A DNA stretch of 64,000 nucleotides from Marinicellulosiphila megalodicopiae (lineage in GTDB: Bacteria > Pseudomonadota > Gammaproteobacteria > Pseudomonadales > Natronospirillaceae). The stretch lies in assembly GCF_045862395.1 (NCBI RefSeq), contig NZ_AP023087.1, positions 248,001-312,000 on the forward strand. Reading direction: 5' to 3'. The notes below the pieces were generated by a model that was not told the DNA's origin, ran no database searches, and saw only the letters and a list, made by a program, of their open reading frames with translations. Shown in pieces: positions 9,801 through 17,638 of this stretch (positions within the stretch are counted from its first letter, which is position 1; each line of letters opens with the position of its first letter). The position numbers were made by a program, and so were the translations under genes.

Positions 9801-10071
9801 ATTGTGAAATTTGTCTTAATTGCAAAATATCATCATTATCAATTAAGCCTTTATTAGAGGTAAACTCAGACCCATTAATACTATACTCGCCATTTTCAAT
9901 TTCTATTTCAGAGTCATCAGAAATATTAAATACTTTAACTTCATCTGAATAGACATAAGCATTCGGGATTACATCATTGATTGATGCAAATTTAAACAAT
10001 AATGGTTCGCCCGCACAATTTGATAAAAATATGAAAGCTATACAAATATAACTTAATTTTAAAATTTTCAT
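6808..10071 (-). CDS. Giant FG-GAP/VCBS-repeat lipoprotein with calcium-binding repeats and cadherin-like domains
   Basis: The 1087-residue product begins MKILKLSYICIAFIFLSNC, a lipoprotein signal with Cys19. Two blocks of FG-GAP/VCBS repeats follow, recognisable by repeated D-x-D-x-DGD-x-D-x-V units each ending in a WYENIGN-like phrase (about residues 150-440 and 650-900). Between them are a cadherin-like segment and thrombospondin-type-3 style Asp-rich repeats (DEDDDNDGVIDLIDAFPNN and DDLDNDGVNNYNDNAPYDSD). The C-terminus has a second cadherin-like unit (SETGELSF, FTISVSDGYSS). The fold predicts calcium-stabilised beta-propellers on the outer surface, most likely for adhesion; no enzyme motif was seen. 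The coding sequence is even more AT-rich than its neighbours. It is a single-gene unit with its own terminator. Confidence 0.8.
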   Translation of the reverse strand: MKILKLSYICIAFIFLSNCAGEPLLFKFASINDVIPNAYVYSDEVKVFNISDDSEIEIENGEYSINGSEFTSNKGLIDNDDILQLRQISQLEGETVTKFNVDKDYGEFKTNVIENYINSRPTINYIEWNNSISRYDRSEYDFKKISNTADNIIYRNILDIDQDNDKDILVASKDDHTIAWYSNDGNEEYQFNIIDQRAYDVRDIDIADLDNDGDLDVVSALSKENSVYWYENIGNEKFSKHILSDMEIDVFEIEIIDIDSDGDNDVVSVSNINSEVVLFENKGEKNYERKVILDSNSIASIFFKDIDQDNDEDLIYIQEYGNFIYIFENIGNGEFKEKKLENDTTILEVRLSDLDNDDDLDIVFISNNAASRFPKISWMENIDKLQFNNKLLLAEINIVEKYLLEVVDIDGDNDKDIMLNSYFLENLGEEIYTRSVCTICLEGTNYTYFGNDPDGYVRFLSGSIGFKNLNYYDRKNYIFEGETKLPFEGASDENILNYQVQKGMHSDLFKIDTLTGSIEFKESVEYYENEINKYFITVLVDDGFILTKVRLLIIVIPNDEDDDNDGVIDLIDAFPNNASYKYDGNNNGIGDRSEDDLDNDGVNNYNDNAPYDSDSNQVPKWINESIENIPLVVAEETGEVIKFEVLDFDFDGDEDIVAISAYRVDIVDNSLSFLNNSITLYENIDNKFFEENVIDSEIGIVLSIDIIDLDKDGDLDVLSVSPQHNSIFWYENIGNNNFSKNIVLEGIKDPLTVISVDFDNDEDIDILTASYSQDELILLSNMGNQNFEKTVINSSIPFVRTLGVGDLDGDGDQDVITASYNEEKRDRTRTGVIHWFENVESGEYIRHGISFISDFSRVHKIITEDINNDGQLDIKLKHNGNVNLSIINKGGKPFAFSQTNLSFGEDNGYEINDVDIDGDLDFDRFYFEGWGENLNHYKKMYFNHVFDSTNSIREYWLYYGEDYEYWALPYQANGETNIFTTLAEERTILSHDLIQSKYQITESEIHIGVEQAIDEDGNTLTYNMVGGSDHELININSETGELSFKSAPSYSNPEDLNEDNNYIFTISVSDGYSSITRRVSVDVLESL

Positions 10072-10509
10072 TTACCTTTACTCTCCAAGAAACTTACATA
10101 TTATTTTTTTGAACTCAGCATTGATGTCACTTGCTTTCAAATATATTCATAACCTGATATATCTTAATTTTTCTTCTAGATAGGTTAATTCAAAATCCAA
10201 TGGTCAAGTCTAACATCTTGGCTATATAACCACAAAAACAAGAACCAACAGCCAATCAACCAATAGAATGTTAAGGGGGGGAAGTCGCTTGCTTCACAAT
10301 ACTTCTCGAATCAAAAGGAAACATTCATCGACCACAGCATAGGACCTATCAAAGGACCTATCAAGACACATATCAAAGGACCTATCAAGACACACACAAA
10401 GGACCTATCAAGACACACACTGTAAATACAAAACTACACAAATAAAAAATGGCAATTTAACCGCTTTGACCTAATCTCAAAATATAGAAATGATCAAAGT
10501 GAGTTAAAT
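10072..10509. other. Intergenic stretch upstream of the transposase gene
   Basis: This holds the promoter regions of two divergent genes and a tandem repeat (10341-10420). No open frame with protein-like composition was found. Confidence 0.5.
10341..10420 (+). repeat. Imperfect tandem repeat of about 23 bp upstream of the transposase gene
   Basis: The word AAAGGACCTATCAAGACACA recurs about three times, with one shorter leading copy beginning at 10341. The last two full copies (from 10375 and 10398) are nearly identical. The array ends about 90 bp before the transposase start. Confidence 0.8.
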
Positions 10510-11508
10510 ATGCCAATAGCTAGAAAGAGTTTAGTATCACTAGAAGCGACGCCTTATTATCACATAGTAAGCCGATGCTGTAGGCGTTGTTTCATCTTAG
10601 GGAAAGATGCGATTACAAAAAAGGATTATTCACACAGGCAAGAATGGATTGAAAATCGACTACAAGAACTGCCAAAGATCTTTAATATAAAGATAGCGTC
10701 TTATGCCCTTATGTCAAATCATTTTCATTTGGTTGTGTTCATAGACCAAGAAGAATCAAAACAGCTGACGGATCTTGAAATTGCTCATCGCTGGCATCAA
10801 CTCTACAAAGGCACGATGCTCACACAAAAATTTGCCAATGGCGAAAATCTTTCAAAAGTCGAATTAGATGCCGTAACCATAAAAATTAATGAATGGCGCG
10901 AACGCTTGTTGGACTTAGGTTGGTTTGTCAAAAACATCAACGAACCCCTTGCAAGAATGGCGAATGCTGAAGATAAATGTACGGGGAAATTTTGGGAAGG
11001 CCGTTTTAAATCACAGGCATTATTAGATGAAAAAGCGCTATTGGCTTGTATGGCCTACGTGGATTTAAATCCGATTCGTGCGAAAATGGCCGAGATACCT
11101 GAAAAATCAAATCACACCAGTATTAAAAAACGAGCAGAAAAAGCAAAACAATCAAAAGTCCCCAATAGATTGGACCAGCAAGAAAATTCACTTTTAAATT
11201 TTGCAGGAAAACCCAGAGAAAATATGCCAAAAGGCATTCCATTTACGTTAACCAATTATTTGGAATTAGTGGATTGGACAGGAAGGCAAGTTAGAAAAAA
11301 CAAACGCGGAAACATTGATCAAGCATTACCAAATATTTTGCAGAGACTGAATATTGAACAAGATCAATGGTTGTACATTACTCAAAATTTCGAATCCAGT
11401 TTTAAAGGAATAGTCGGCACGACCATGAGCCTTGTATCAAAAATGAAAGACTTTAAGCGAACACGGACATTAGGATATTCGAATAGCTTGTTTTATTTTG
11501 GTAAATAA
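10510..11508 (+). CDS. Y1 (HUH) transposase, REP-associated type
   Basis: The 332-residue protein belongs to the IS200-like Y1 transposase superfamily (Transposase_17). It starts SLEATPYYHIVSRCCRRCF, has the metal-binding HxH motif in ALMSNHFHLVV (His71 and His73), and a conserved FWEGRFKSQALLDEKALLAC block leading into AYVDLNPIRA. Such proteins nick single-stranded DNA next to a hairpin through a catalytic tyrosine; the exact tyrosine cannot be assigned by eye. There are no flanking IS ends and it stands alone, as domesticated RAYT genes do. GTAG-headed REP elements are abundant elsewhere in the window and are the natural candidate substrate. A degenerate, non-REP Y1 transposase is the alternative. 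Confidence 0.85.
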   Translation: MPIARKSLVSLEATPYYHIVSRCCRRCFILGKDAITKKDYSHRQEWIENRLQELPKIFNIKIASYALMSNHFHLVVFIDQEESKQLTDLEIAHRWHQLYKGTMLTQKFANGENLSKVELDAVTIKINEWRERLLDLGWFVKNINEPLARMANAEDKCTGKFWEGRFKSQALLDEKALLACMAYVDLNPIRAKMAEIPEKSNHTSIKKRAEKAKQSKVPNRLDQQENSLLNFAGKPRENMPKGIPFTLTNYLELVDWTGRQVRKNKRGNIDQALPNILQRLNIEQDQWLYITQNFESSFKGIVGTTMSLVSKMKDFKRTRTLGYSNSLFYFGK

Positions 11509-12249
11509 ATATATTCTATAAGCTTTATTGTGTGAACGAACATGCGATATCAATAGTGATAGGCACTCACTCGATTTAAAAATCGCCTTTTTCTAGTTAT
11601 TCTAATTATTACCTTGGTGTTCTAGGGTAAAATCCATGAATTTGAAAAAATATTATATTGATATGCAGTTTTAAGTTTTTACTTGGTTAGAATTTGATTA
11701 TCTTGTATGTCTAAGTTGTGTATGACACACAGCATAGCCACGCCGCTGGATCTCCAACGGTAAAGCTGTTGAAGATGACGGGAATCGAATATCACAGCAA
11801 TGATTAATTGGACACGCACAAAATTATTAATATTATCCAAACGAAGTTAGTTGGCGCGTCAAGGCATGACCTACACTTATAAGCACCAAGCACCAAGCAC
11901 CAAGCACCAAGCACCAAGCACCAAGCACCAAGCACCAAACTTAATTCATACACCAATCCAAAATAGCTTAATTTACTTAAACGATTTACGACACGATCGC
12001 CACTGGTGCGACTTTGGAGTGTTTATCAGTCTGCATTGGTTTTGAATGATTTGATTCTTCGGTGATGGCGTGGTCGAGGCTATTGATCTGTTTTGGAATG
12101 ACGGCTTAAGTGGGGAGCTCATTAAGCACTTAGTGCAGTGTTTCTCTCGTTGGTATTTTACTGTTGATGTGCTGCATTTGCTCAAAGAGAGACGCTTTAA
12201 AGTGTGGTTTTGCTTTAGTGTCGTTTCATTGAGCTTAAACAGCAGGCAA
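11509..12249. other. 740-bp stretch without a recognisable gene
   Basis: Short open frames on both strands (for example around 11973-12252) have no recognisable composition or motif and overlap each other. The region contains the 7-bp tandem array at 11881-11936 and a short GC-richer patch near 11735-11800 that I could not assign. It may be decayed insertion DNA. Confidence 0.5.
11881..11936 (+). repeat. Eight perfect copies of the 7-bp repeat AAGCACC
   Basis: Fifty-six bases consist of exactly eight AAGCACC units, with a partial ninth. The copy number is likely to vary between strains by slippage. No gene reads through it convincingly. Confidence 0.95.
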
Positions 12250-12290
12250 TAAAAAACCCAAGTTAACTTACGTTAATTTGGGTTTTTTAT
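12250..12290. terminator. Terminator hairpin downstream of fdxA
   Basis: AAAAAACCCAAGTTAAC pairs with GTTAATTTGGGTTTTTT. The symmetrical A and T tracts make it bidirectional; it serves the minus-strand ferredoxin gene that stops at 12303. Confidence 0.85.
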
Positions 12291-12302
12291 TATATAAAGA
12301 AA

Positions 12303-12626
12303 TTACTTCTCTAAATGTTCAATCTTGTTCTCAACACCATCCCAGTCAGCCGCATCTGGTAACGGATCTTTTTGCTCAGTGATGTTTGGCCATACTTCGG
12401 CTAATTCTGCGTTTAATTCAACAAATATTTGCTGATCTTCGCTTAACTCGTCTTCTGACAAAATTGCGCCCGCTGGACACTCTGGTTCACAAAGTGCGCA
12501 ATCGATACATTCGTCTGGGTGAATAACCAAAAAATTTGGTCCTTCGTAAAAGCAATCAACAGGACATACTTCAACGCAGTCAGTGTACTTACATTTGATG
12601 CAATTATCTAAAACTACAAAGGCCAT
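12303..12626 (-). CDS. fdxA: 7Fe-8S ferredoxin FdxA
   Basis: From ATG 12624-12626 the product is 107 residues, the usual length of Azotobacter FdI-type ferredoxins. It begins MAFVVLDNCIKCKYTDCVEV, the signature of a [3Fe-4S] plus [4Fe-4S] protein (CxxCxxxxCxxxCP), and the second motif CIDCALCEPECP completes the clusters. It is a low-potential electron carrier in the cytoplasm. An in-frame ATG 15 bp upstream exists, but GAGGA sits 8 bp before the 12626 start. In other gammaproteobacteria fdxA lies between mutS and the cinA-recA block; here it is divergent from pncC and mutS is not next to it. Confidence 0.93.
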   Translation of the reverse strand: MAFVVLDNCIKCKYTDCVEVCPVDCFYEGPNFLVIHPDECIDCALCEPECPAGAILSEDELSEDQQIFVELNAELAEVWPNITEQKDPLPDAADWDGVENKIEHLEK

Positions 12627-12756
12627 GTGGCAATTCCTCAATGTTACATTATAAAAAAGGGGGTATTTTATTGACCTTAAGCCCGAGTCTCAAGTAGAAC
12701 TGATAGAATAAATGGTTATTTATCCATGCAATTTGTAAAAAAAGTGAGAAAATCCT

Positions 12757-13242
12757 ATGAAAGCCACTGTTTATGCACTTGTTGATGAGCTCCATCAAAT
12801 TTGTGAATTGAAAAATATTACTATAAGTACGGCAGAATCTTGTACTGGTGGACTGGTTTCGAGCAATATTACTGAAAAAAGTGGCGTGTCGAGTTGGTTT
12901 TTAGGTGGCGTTGTCAGTTATGCAAATCAGTGTAAACAAAATATATTAAAGGTCAGCGCTGAGAATTTAGACACATTTGGCGCAGTAAGTGAGCCAGTGG
13001 CATTGCAAATGGCACAAGGAGCGAATAGGGTAACGGGTTCAGATTTTAGTGTGGCTTTAACAGGCATTGCTGGACCAGAAGGCGGCAGTATTGATAAACC
13101 CGTTGGCACCGTTTGGATTGCATGGGCGAAACATAATCAAGCAAAAGCAGAGTGTTTTTTGTTTGAAGGTGATCGCAATGCCGTTCGAGAGCAAGCAGTA
13201 ATGCAGGCTCTTAAAGGATTGATAAAAATAATTAAAAAATAA
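12757..13242 (+). CDS. pncC: Nicotinamide-nucleotide amidase PncC (CinA C-terminal domain)
   Basis: The 161-residue protein carries the CinA-C signature: TISTAESCTGG near residue 22, VSYANQCK, GAVSEPVALQMA and TGIAGPEGGSIDKPVGTVWIA. It deamidates NMN to nicotinate mononucleotide, recycling the NMN released by NAD-dependent DNA ligase. It lacks the N-terminal MoCF-like half of full CinA, as is normal for the recA-linked version in gammaproteobacteria. It lies 76 bp upstream of recA, in the same direction. Confidence 0.93.
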   Translation: MKATVYALVDELHQICELKNITISTAESCTGGLVSSNITEKSGVSSWFLGGVVSYANQCKQNILKVSAENLDTFGAVSEPVALQMAQGANRVTGSDFSVALTGIAGPEGGSIDKPVGTVWIAWAKHNQAKAECFLFEGDRNAVREQAVMQALKGLIKIIKK

Positions 13243-13273
13243 CTTGCAACCTGAACAATCACACACAATAATA

Positions 13274-13289
13274 CTGATTATACATACAG
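13274..13289 (+). promoter_or_regulatory. LexA (SOS) box upstream of recA
   Basis: CTG, ten bases, CAG, as in CTGATTATACATACAG, matches the gammaproteobacterial LexA consensus CTG-N10-CAG. It lies 30 bp before the recA start and inside the expected promoter, so recA should be repressed by LexA and induced by DNA damage. Confidence 0.88.
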
Positions 13290-13318
13290 TAAATTAATTA
13301 TTTAAACAGGACTAAACT

Positions 13319-14431
13319 ATGGACGCGAATCGCGATAAGGCATTAGCTGCCGCACTTTCTCAAATTGAACGCCAATTCGGTAAAGGCTCAGTGATGCGCC
13401 TAGGTGACGAAGATCGCGCTCCTATTCCAGCAATTTCAACAGGTTCGTTAGGATTAGACATTGCATTAGGCATAGGTGGCTTACCTAAAGGGCGTATCGT
13501 TGAAATTTATGGCCCTGAATCTTCAGGTAAAACCACATTAACATTGCAAGTCATTGCAGAATGCCAAAAAGCAGGCGGCACCTGTGCCTTCGTTGATGCG
13601 GAGCATGCATTAGATCCGTCGTATGCTGAAAAATTAGGCGTTAACGTTTCAGATCTTTTAATTTCACAGCCAGACACTGGTGAGCAAGCATTAGAGATTG
13701 CAGACATGTTAGTACGTTCAAACGCGGTCGATGTTTTGATTATTGACTCGGTTGCCGCGTTAACACCTAAAGCTGAAATTGAAGGCGATATGGGCGATCA
13801 TCACGTTGGTTTGCAAGCGCGTTTAATGTCTCAAGCATTACGTAAAATGACAGGTAACGTGAAAAGCTCTAACTGTTTAGTGATTTTCATTAACCAAATC
13901 CGTATGAAAATTGGTGTAATGTTCGGCAGCCCAGAAACAACTTCAGGCGGCAATGCCTTAAAATTCTACGCATCGGTACGTTTAGATATTCGTCGTACTG
14001 GCCAAATCAAAAATGGTGACGAAGTAGTGGGTAACGAAACCCGAGTGAAGGTAGTGAAAAACAAAGTATCTCCTCCATTTAAACAAGCAGAATTCCAAAT
14101 TATTTATGGTGAAGGTATTTACCATATGGGAGAGGTAATTGATTTAGGTGTGAAACTTGAGTTGATCGATAAAGCTGGCGCATGGTACAGCTACAAAGGT
14201 GACAAGATCGGTCAAGGTAAAGCAAACGCTGCGAAATACATTGAAGACCGTCCTGAAATGGCTAAAGAGATCGAAGATCAAATTCGAGCTCATTACATGC
14301 CAAGCAAAGAAGTCTTGGAAGCGGCAAAAGTGGCAGAAGAAGCAGACAAAGCAGCAAGAATCGAAGCGGCGGCAACGCCTAAAGACTCCAAACCTGCTAA
14401 ACCTGCTAAAAAAAGCACGCCTGCTGAATAA
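13319..14431 (+). CDS. recA: Recombinase RecA
   Basis: The 370-residue protein is collinear with RecA throughout: Walker A GPESSGKTT at about residue 66, Walker B VLIIDSVAAL, the L1 and L2 DNA-binding loops (EGDMGDHHVGLQARLMSQALRK split around residue 160; FINQIRMKIGVMFGSPETTSGG split around 200), and a long Lys/Ala/Glu-rich C-terminal tail. It forms ATP-dependent filaments on single-stranded DNA, pairs homologous strands and stimulates LexA self-cleavage. ACAGGA precedes the ATG. Its order pncC-recA-recX is the standard gammaproteobacterial one. Confidence 0.99.
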   Translation: MDANRDKALAAALSQIERQFGKGSVMRLGDEDRAPIPAISTGSLGLDIALGIGGLPKGRIVEIYGPESSGKTTLTLQVIAECQKAGGTCAFVDAEHALDPSYAEKLGVNVSDLLISQPDTGEQALEIADMLVRSNAVDVLIIDSVAALTPKAEIEGDMGDHHVGLQARLMSQALRKMTGNVKSSNCLVIFINQIRMKIGVMFGSPETTSGGNALKFYASVRLDIRRTGQIKNGDEVVGNETRVKVVKNKVSPPFKQAEFQIIYGEGIYHMGEVIDLGVKLELIDKAGAWYSYKGDKIGQGKANAAKYIEDRPEMAKEIEDQIRAHYMPSKEVLEAAKVAEEADKAARIEAAATPKDSKPAKPAKKSTPAE

Positions 14432-14541
14432 TTTAAAGTCCGCAAACAATTAACCGCTTAGCCTTCTCATGCTAAGTGGTTTGTAAATACTTAATTAAAA
14501 GGCGTCTCTTAACAAATTAGAGAAACCTAACCCTTTACGAG

Positions 14542-14575
14542 CTGCCAGTCTTGCTGGCATGGCAGTTCTTTTTAC
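14542..14575 (+). terminator. Hairpin between recA and recX (partial terminator)
   Basis: CTGCCA at 14542-14547 pairs with TGGCAG at 14560-14565, with an alternative inner pairing GCCAG/CTGGC, and is followed by TTCTTTTT. In several gammaproteobacteria a leaky terminator here keeps recX expression far below recA. The TTG codon at 14551 falls inside the hairpin, which argues against it as the recX start. Confidence 0.65.
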
Positions 14576-14577
14576 TT

Positions 14578-15015
14578 ATGGCAAAACTCTCCCCTTACAA
14601 TTATTGCTTATACTTATTGGGCAACCGTGAACACTCAGTTCATCAAATTCGTCAAAAGTTAATAGCGCGTGAAGTCGACGACGCTGAAATTTTAAGATGC
14701 ATCGAAAAACTCCAGACACACAAATTACAAAGCGATGAACGCTTTTGCGAATCCATGATTCGATACCACAGTAACCAGTTAAAAGGCGAGCAGTGGATCA
14801 AACATTCCCTAAAACAAGCAGGCGTGAGTGGCGATCAAATTGAAAATGCATTTTATGAATCTGAAGTAAATTGGTTCAATGTGCTGGAAGCATTAATCAA
14901 TAAAAAATACGGCGAAACGCCGGCCGTTGATTTTAAAGACATGCAAAAAAGGAAAAGATATTTGGTAGGGAAGGGATTTGGTTATGGGCTGATTGATGAG
15001 GTTTTGGGTAGGTAA
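14578..15015 (+). CDS. recX: RecA regulator RecX
   Basis: From ATG 14578 the product is 145 residues made of three helical repeats of RecX type: YLLGNREHSVHQIRQKLIAR, then FCESMIRYHSNQLKGEQWIK with LKQAGVSGDQIENAF, and KRKRYLVGKGFGYGLIDEVL. RecX binds the RecA filament groove and blocks its extension. A longer frame begins at TTG 14551, but that codon lies in the intergenic hairpin. Transcription is expected by read-through from the LexA-controlled recA promoter. Confidence 0.92.
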   Translation: MAKLSPYNYCLYLLGNREHSVHQIRQKLIAREVDDAEILRCIEKLQTHKLQSDERFCESMIRYHSNQLKGEQWIKHSLKQAGVSGDQIENAFYESEVNWFNVLEALINKKYGETPAVDFKDMQKRKRYLVGKGFGYGLIDEVLGR

Positions 15016-15220
15016 ATGTTAGATAAAACGCCTTCCAATAATAATCAATAATACAAGCCAAATTAGTGATCTTATCTTTGTTTACAGCCTTAAATCATCA
15101 AAGTGATAATCGCTACAAGCTCTTGTAAATATTTGTAATGTAAATCGATCACTCAATTCAAATCATTAAAGTAAAATAAGTAACAGCCGATATGGATGAT
15201 ATATATAGTGGCTATAAAAT

Positions 15221-16363
15221 ATGAATATCAACACCAGTATGAGTTATGAGTCAACTCAGCTTAATAATAAAAAGATACCCCCGGATATTAACGCGTTTGA
15301 TGGCAGTGTGTTTGAAGATATTGATAAGCTGACGTCTACAAAAGAAGGTGTTAGTTCAAATATATCTTCAAAAGCACAGTTTCTTTTTAACCTTCAATCA
15401 CATGCGCATACCTTAAATTCAAGTGAGCGTGAAAATTTTGCAAATGCAATGGAGGATGTAGGTAGTGAGTTGTTCGAAAGGGACTTTATTGATGTTATAA
15501 GAACGCCCAGTGCTAGCTCGCAATTGAATTTAAGTGGTTTAGCAGTATCAATTGAAGCTCAAAAAGGGATTGATTTTGGAATCGTCGAAAATGATGAAAA
15601 AGTAGAAGTGCTAATGACTGGCAAAATTACACCCTATCATCAATCTGCAAAGAGCGCGGGTTATGATATTCCGTTAAGAGGCAATTTAATCGACGATCTT
15701 GAACAATTATCCACACAAACAGAATCTGAATTATCTAAACAAGACAGTCTTACTTTAAAAGTTGCATTTGAAGGTGCGATTTCAGGGGCAACCAATCAAC
15801 AAGCCGATTGGTATAGTATTTTAGATACACATCATAAATTTGAAAAAGCGAGTATGGCGATTGATGGTTTAGAAATTAGTGAAGAGCTTGGGACGAAATA
15901 CACATCGTTATTGGCTGAAATAAAATCCGCAACCTACGCCATATCTCAGCAAAGAATTGATGAAAGTGAGCAGAATTTATTGACTGGTGTGCAATTTAAA
16001 GAAGAGGGGAAAGAAGGAATTGAAATGATGAAACAAGGGATTGAATTATCAAAACAATATGGTGAATATTTATCTAAAAATGGAGGACTTCTCGAAGGTT
16101 CTGAACATAAATATAAAAGCTTATTGCGCGAGTCTTCATTTATTGAATCCCCCTCATCCGATATGTTAACGGGAACAATGGACTGGCTAAAAGAAGATGA
16201 TCAAATATTCCAAGAAGTTAGTATCGATCAAGGTTGGACTAAAAATACAAATAAAATAATAAATAACGAAGCCCGTAATTTTAATTATGAACAATCAACT
16301 ATTGCGTCAAATCAATTCATTAATGCGATTAACTCTTATATTCAAGTATCAAAAGAGGTTTGA
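15221..16363 (+). CDS. Orphan Glu/Ser-rich protein upstream of the flagellin-like gene
   Basis: I do not recognise this 380-residue protein. It has no signal peptide, no membrane segment and no cysteine. It is acidic and rich in Ser, Glu, Gln and Asn, with a predicted helical C-terminal half (EEGKEGIEMMKQGIELSKQYGEYLSK). The N-terminus is polar and probably disordered. Composition and position beside a flagellin-like gene would fit a secreted or chaperone-bound protein, but this is only a guess from context. It appears to have its own promoter region (about 205 bp free upstream) and is 397 bp away from the next gene. Confidence 0.65.
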   Translation: MNINTSMSYESTQLNNKKIPPDINAFDGSVFEDIDKLTSTKEGVSSNISSKAQFLFNLQSHAHTLNSSERENFANAMEDVGSELFERDFIDVIRTPSASSQLNLSGLAVSIEAQKGIDFGIVENDEKVEVLMTGKITPYHQSAKSAGYDIPLRGNLIDDLEQLSTQTESELSKQDSLTLKVAFEGAISGATNQQADWYSILDTHHKFEKASMAIDGLEISEELGTKYTSLLAEIKSATYAISQQRIDESEQNLLTGVQFKEEGKEGIEMMKQGIELSKQYGEYLSKNGGLLEGSEHKYKSLLRESSFIESPSSDMLTGTMDWLKEDDQIFQEVSIDQGWTKNTNKIINNEARNFNYEQSTIASNQFINAINSYIQVSKEV

Positions 16364-16760
16364 TCAAGCCTATAAGTTTTATCACTGTCTTTTATATTTA
16401 TTGTTAACAAAAAAACACGGCATGTTAATTTTGGGTGTTTGCTTGTGATATTGGTTGTCTGTTTATTGTAATAAGCGCATCATTTTATTATCAAACACTA
16501 AGCTAATTTCGATTCTCATTTTTTTAATCAACAAAGCTGTTTGAATTACAATTTTTTACAAAAAAATAATCCTTCTTTTTACGCACTTATAAAGCAAGTG
16601 ACTGTCATAAAACAGACACACCAATAGCGAGTTTAATTGAATCGGACTTATTAAAAAAAGTACTATTTATGGATTTAAAATTTGTAAAGAAATGTTTCAA
16701 AACCAGCAAGCCAAAAAAACTCGTCTACACTTAATTTAAACACCAATTCAGATTAAATTT
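16364..16760. other. 397-bp intergenic region upstream of the flagellin-like gene
   Basis: No gene is visible. The stretch is very AT-rich with several A- and T-tracts. I looked for sigma-28 and sigma-54 type promoters ahead of 16761 and found no convincing match. Confidence 0.5.
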
Positions 16761-17498
16761 ATGAGCTTAGCCTTACACTCAAATGTGATTATGAACCAAT
16801 CACAGATCAACCCACTGCAGCCGATACGTGCTATCAGCTCGGGTGATCGTGTGACTGGCAATCCCGAAAAAGCAGCTCAAATCGGTGTGACGACTTCGTT
16901 ATCTACTCAGGCAAGTGCATTATCGCAAAAGGCTGAAAACGCTGGTAACTCAGTTTCTATGTTGCAAGTTCAAAGTGGTGGATTGAGTCAAATTCAAGAG
17001 CAAATGCAACAATTTCGAGAGCTGACTGTGCAGTCAGGAAATGGCGCATTAAATGAAAAAGATCAAGAAGCGTTAGGTGCGCAAAAACAAGCTGTGTTAG
17101 AAACCATTAACCAAATCAAAGAAAGTACACAATTTAATGGAAAGTCGTTATTAAAAGATGGTTTTAATATAGATAAAAACTCATTTGAAGGGGTGGGTGC
17201 TTCAACGGGTTCATTAAATGTAAATAGCACTTTAGAAGAAATTGACGAAAGTATGCAGGGTATTTCTGAATTACAAAGCCAAAGTGGTGCGGTCAGTAAC
17301 GGATTACAGTCACAGATTAATCAATTTTCAGACAGTGCTATCTCTCATCAATCAAGCGTGTCCAGAATCAAAGATGCCGACATAGCACAAGAAGTGTCGG
17401 CGCTTAGTCAAAGTAATCTTAAAGAAGATATTGGCATTGCCATTCAATCAATCAAAATGAACCAAAATACTGCATTAAACCTATTAATGCCTCGCTAA
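16761..17498 (+). CDS. Minimal flagellin-like protein (D0/D1 only)
   Basis: The 245-residue protein has both conserved flagellin ends and almost nothing between them. The N-terminal helix region includes QPIRAISSGDRVTGN (compare LSSGLRIN in flagellins), QVQSGGLSQIQEQMQQFRELTVQSGNG-like heptads and ETINQIKESTQFNGKSLL. The C-terminus SRIKDADIAQEVSALSQSNL and MNQNTALNLLMPR corresponds to SRIxDADxAxE and the terminal LL of D0. Flagellin polymerises through these helices, so it could be a small filament subunit or a structural variant. The N-terminal 20 residues diverge from the usual AxNTNxxSL start. No other flagellar genes are near. Confidence 0.75.
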   Translation: MSLALHSNVIMNQSQINPLQPIRAISSGDRVTGNPEKAAQIGVTTSLSTQASALSQKAENAGNSVSMLQVQSGGLSQIQEQMQQFRELTVQSGNGALNEKDQEALGAQKQAVLETINQIKESTQFNGKSLLKDGFNIDKNSFEGVGASTGSLNVNSTLEEIDESMQGISELQSQSGAVSNGLQSQINQFSDSAISHQSSVSRIKDADIAQEVSALSQSNLKEDIGIAIQSIKMNQNTALNLLMPR

Positions 17499-17638
17499 AT
17501 CTCTGCTCAGCTTTACTCATATCATTATATTCATAACGGGTAACTCAGTATTAAAATCAGTAAATTAAACATCCTATTTGAATTCTACTTAAAAGCCGTC
17601 TATTTTTAACTCTTAATTAATGCTTAAGGAAATAAGGC

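Noticed and set aside
10341..10420. Repeats of 23 bp considered as a CRISPR array
   Set aside because: There are no unique spacers between the copies and no cas genes.
11973..12252. Overlapping open frames of 60-70 codons on both strands
   Set aside because: They overlap each other, have odd composition and no recognisable motif or ribosome site.
14199..14453. Lys-rich frame overlapping the 3' end of recA
   Set aside because: It is the +1 frame of the recA C-terminal region and has no support of its own.
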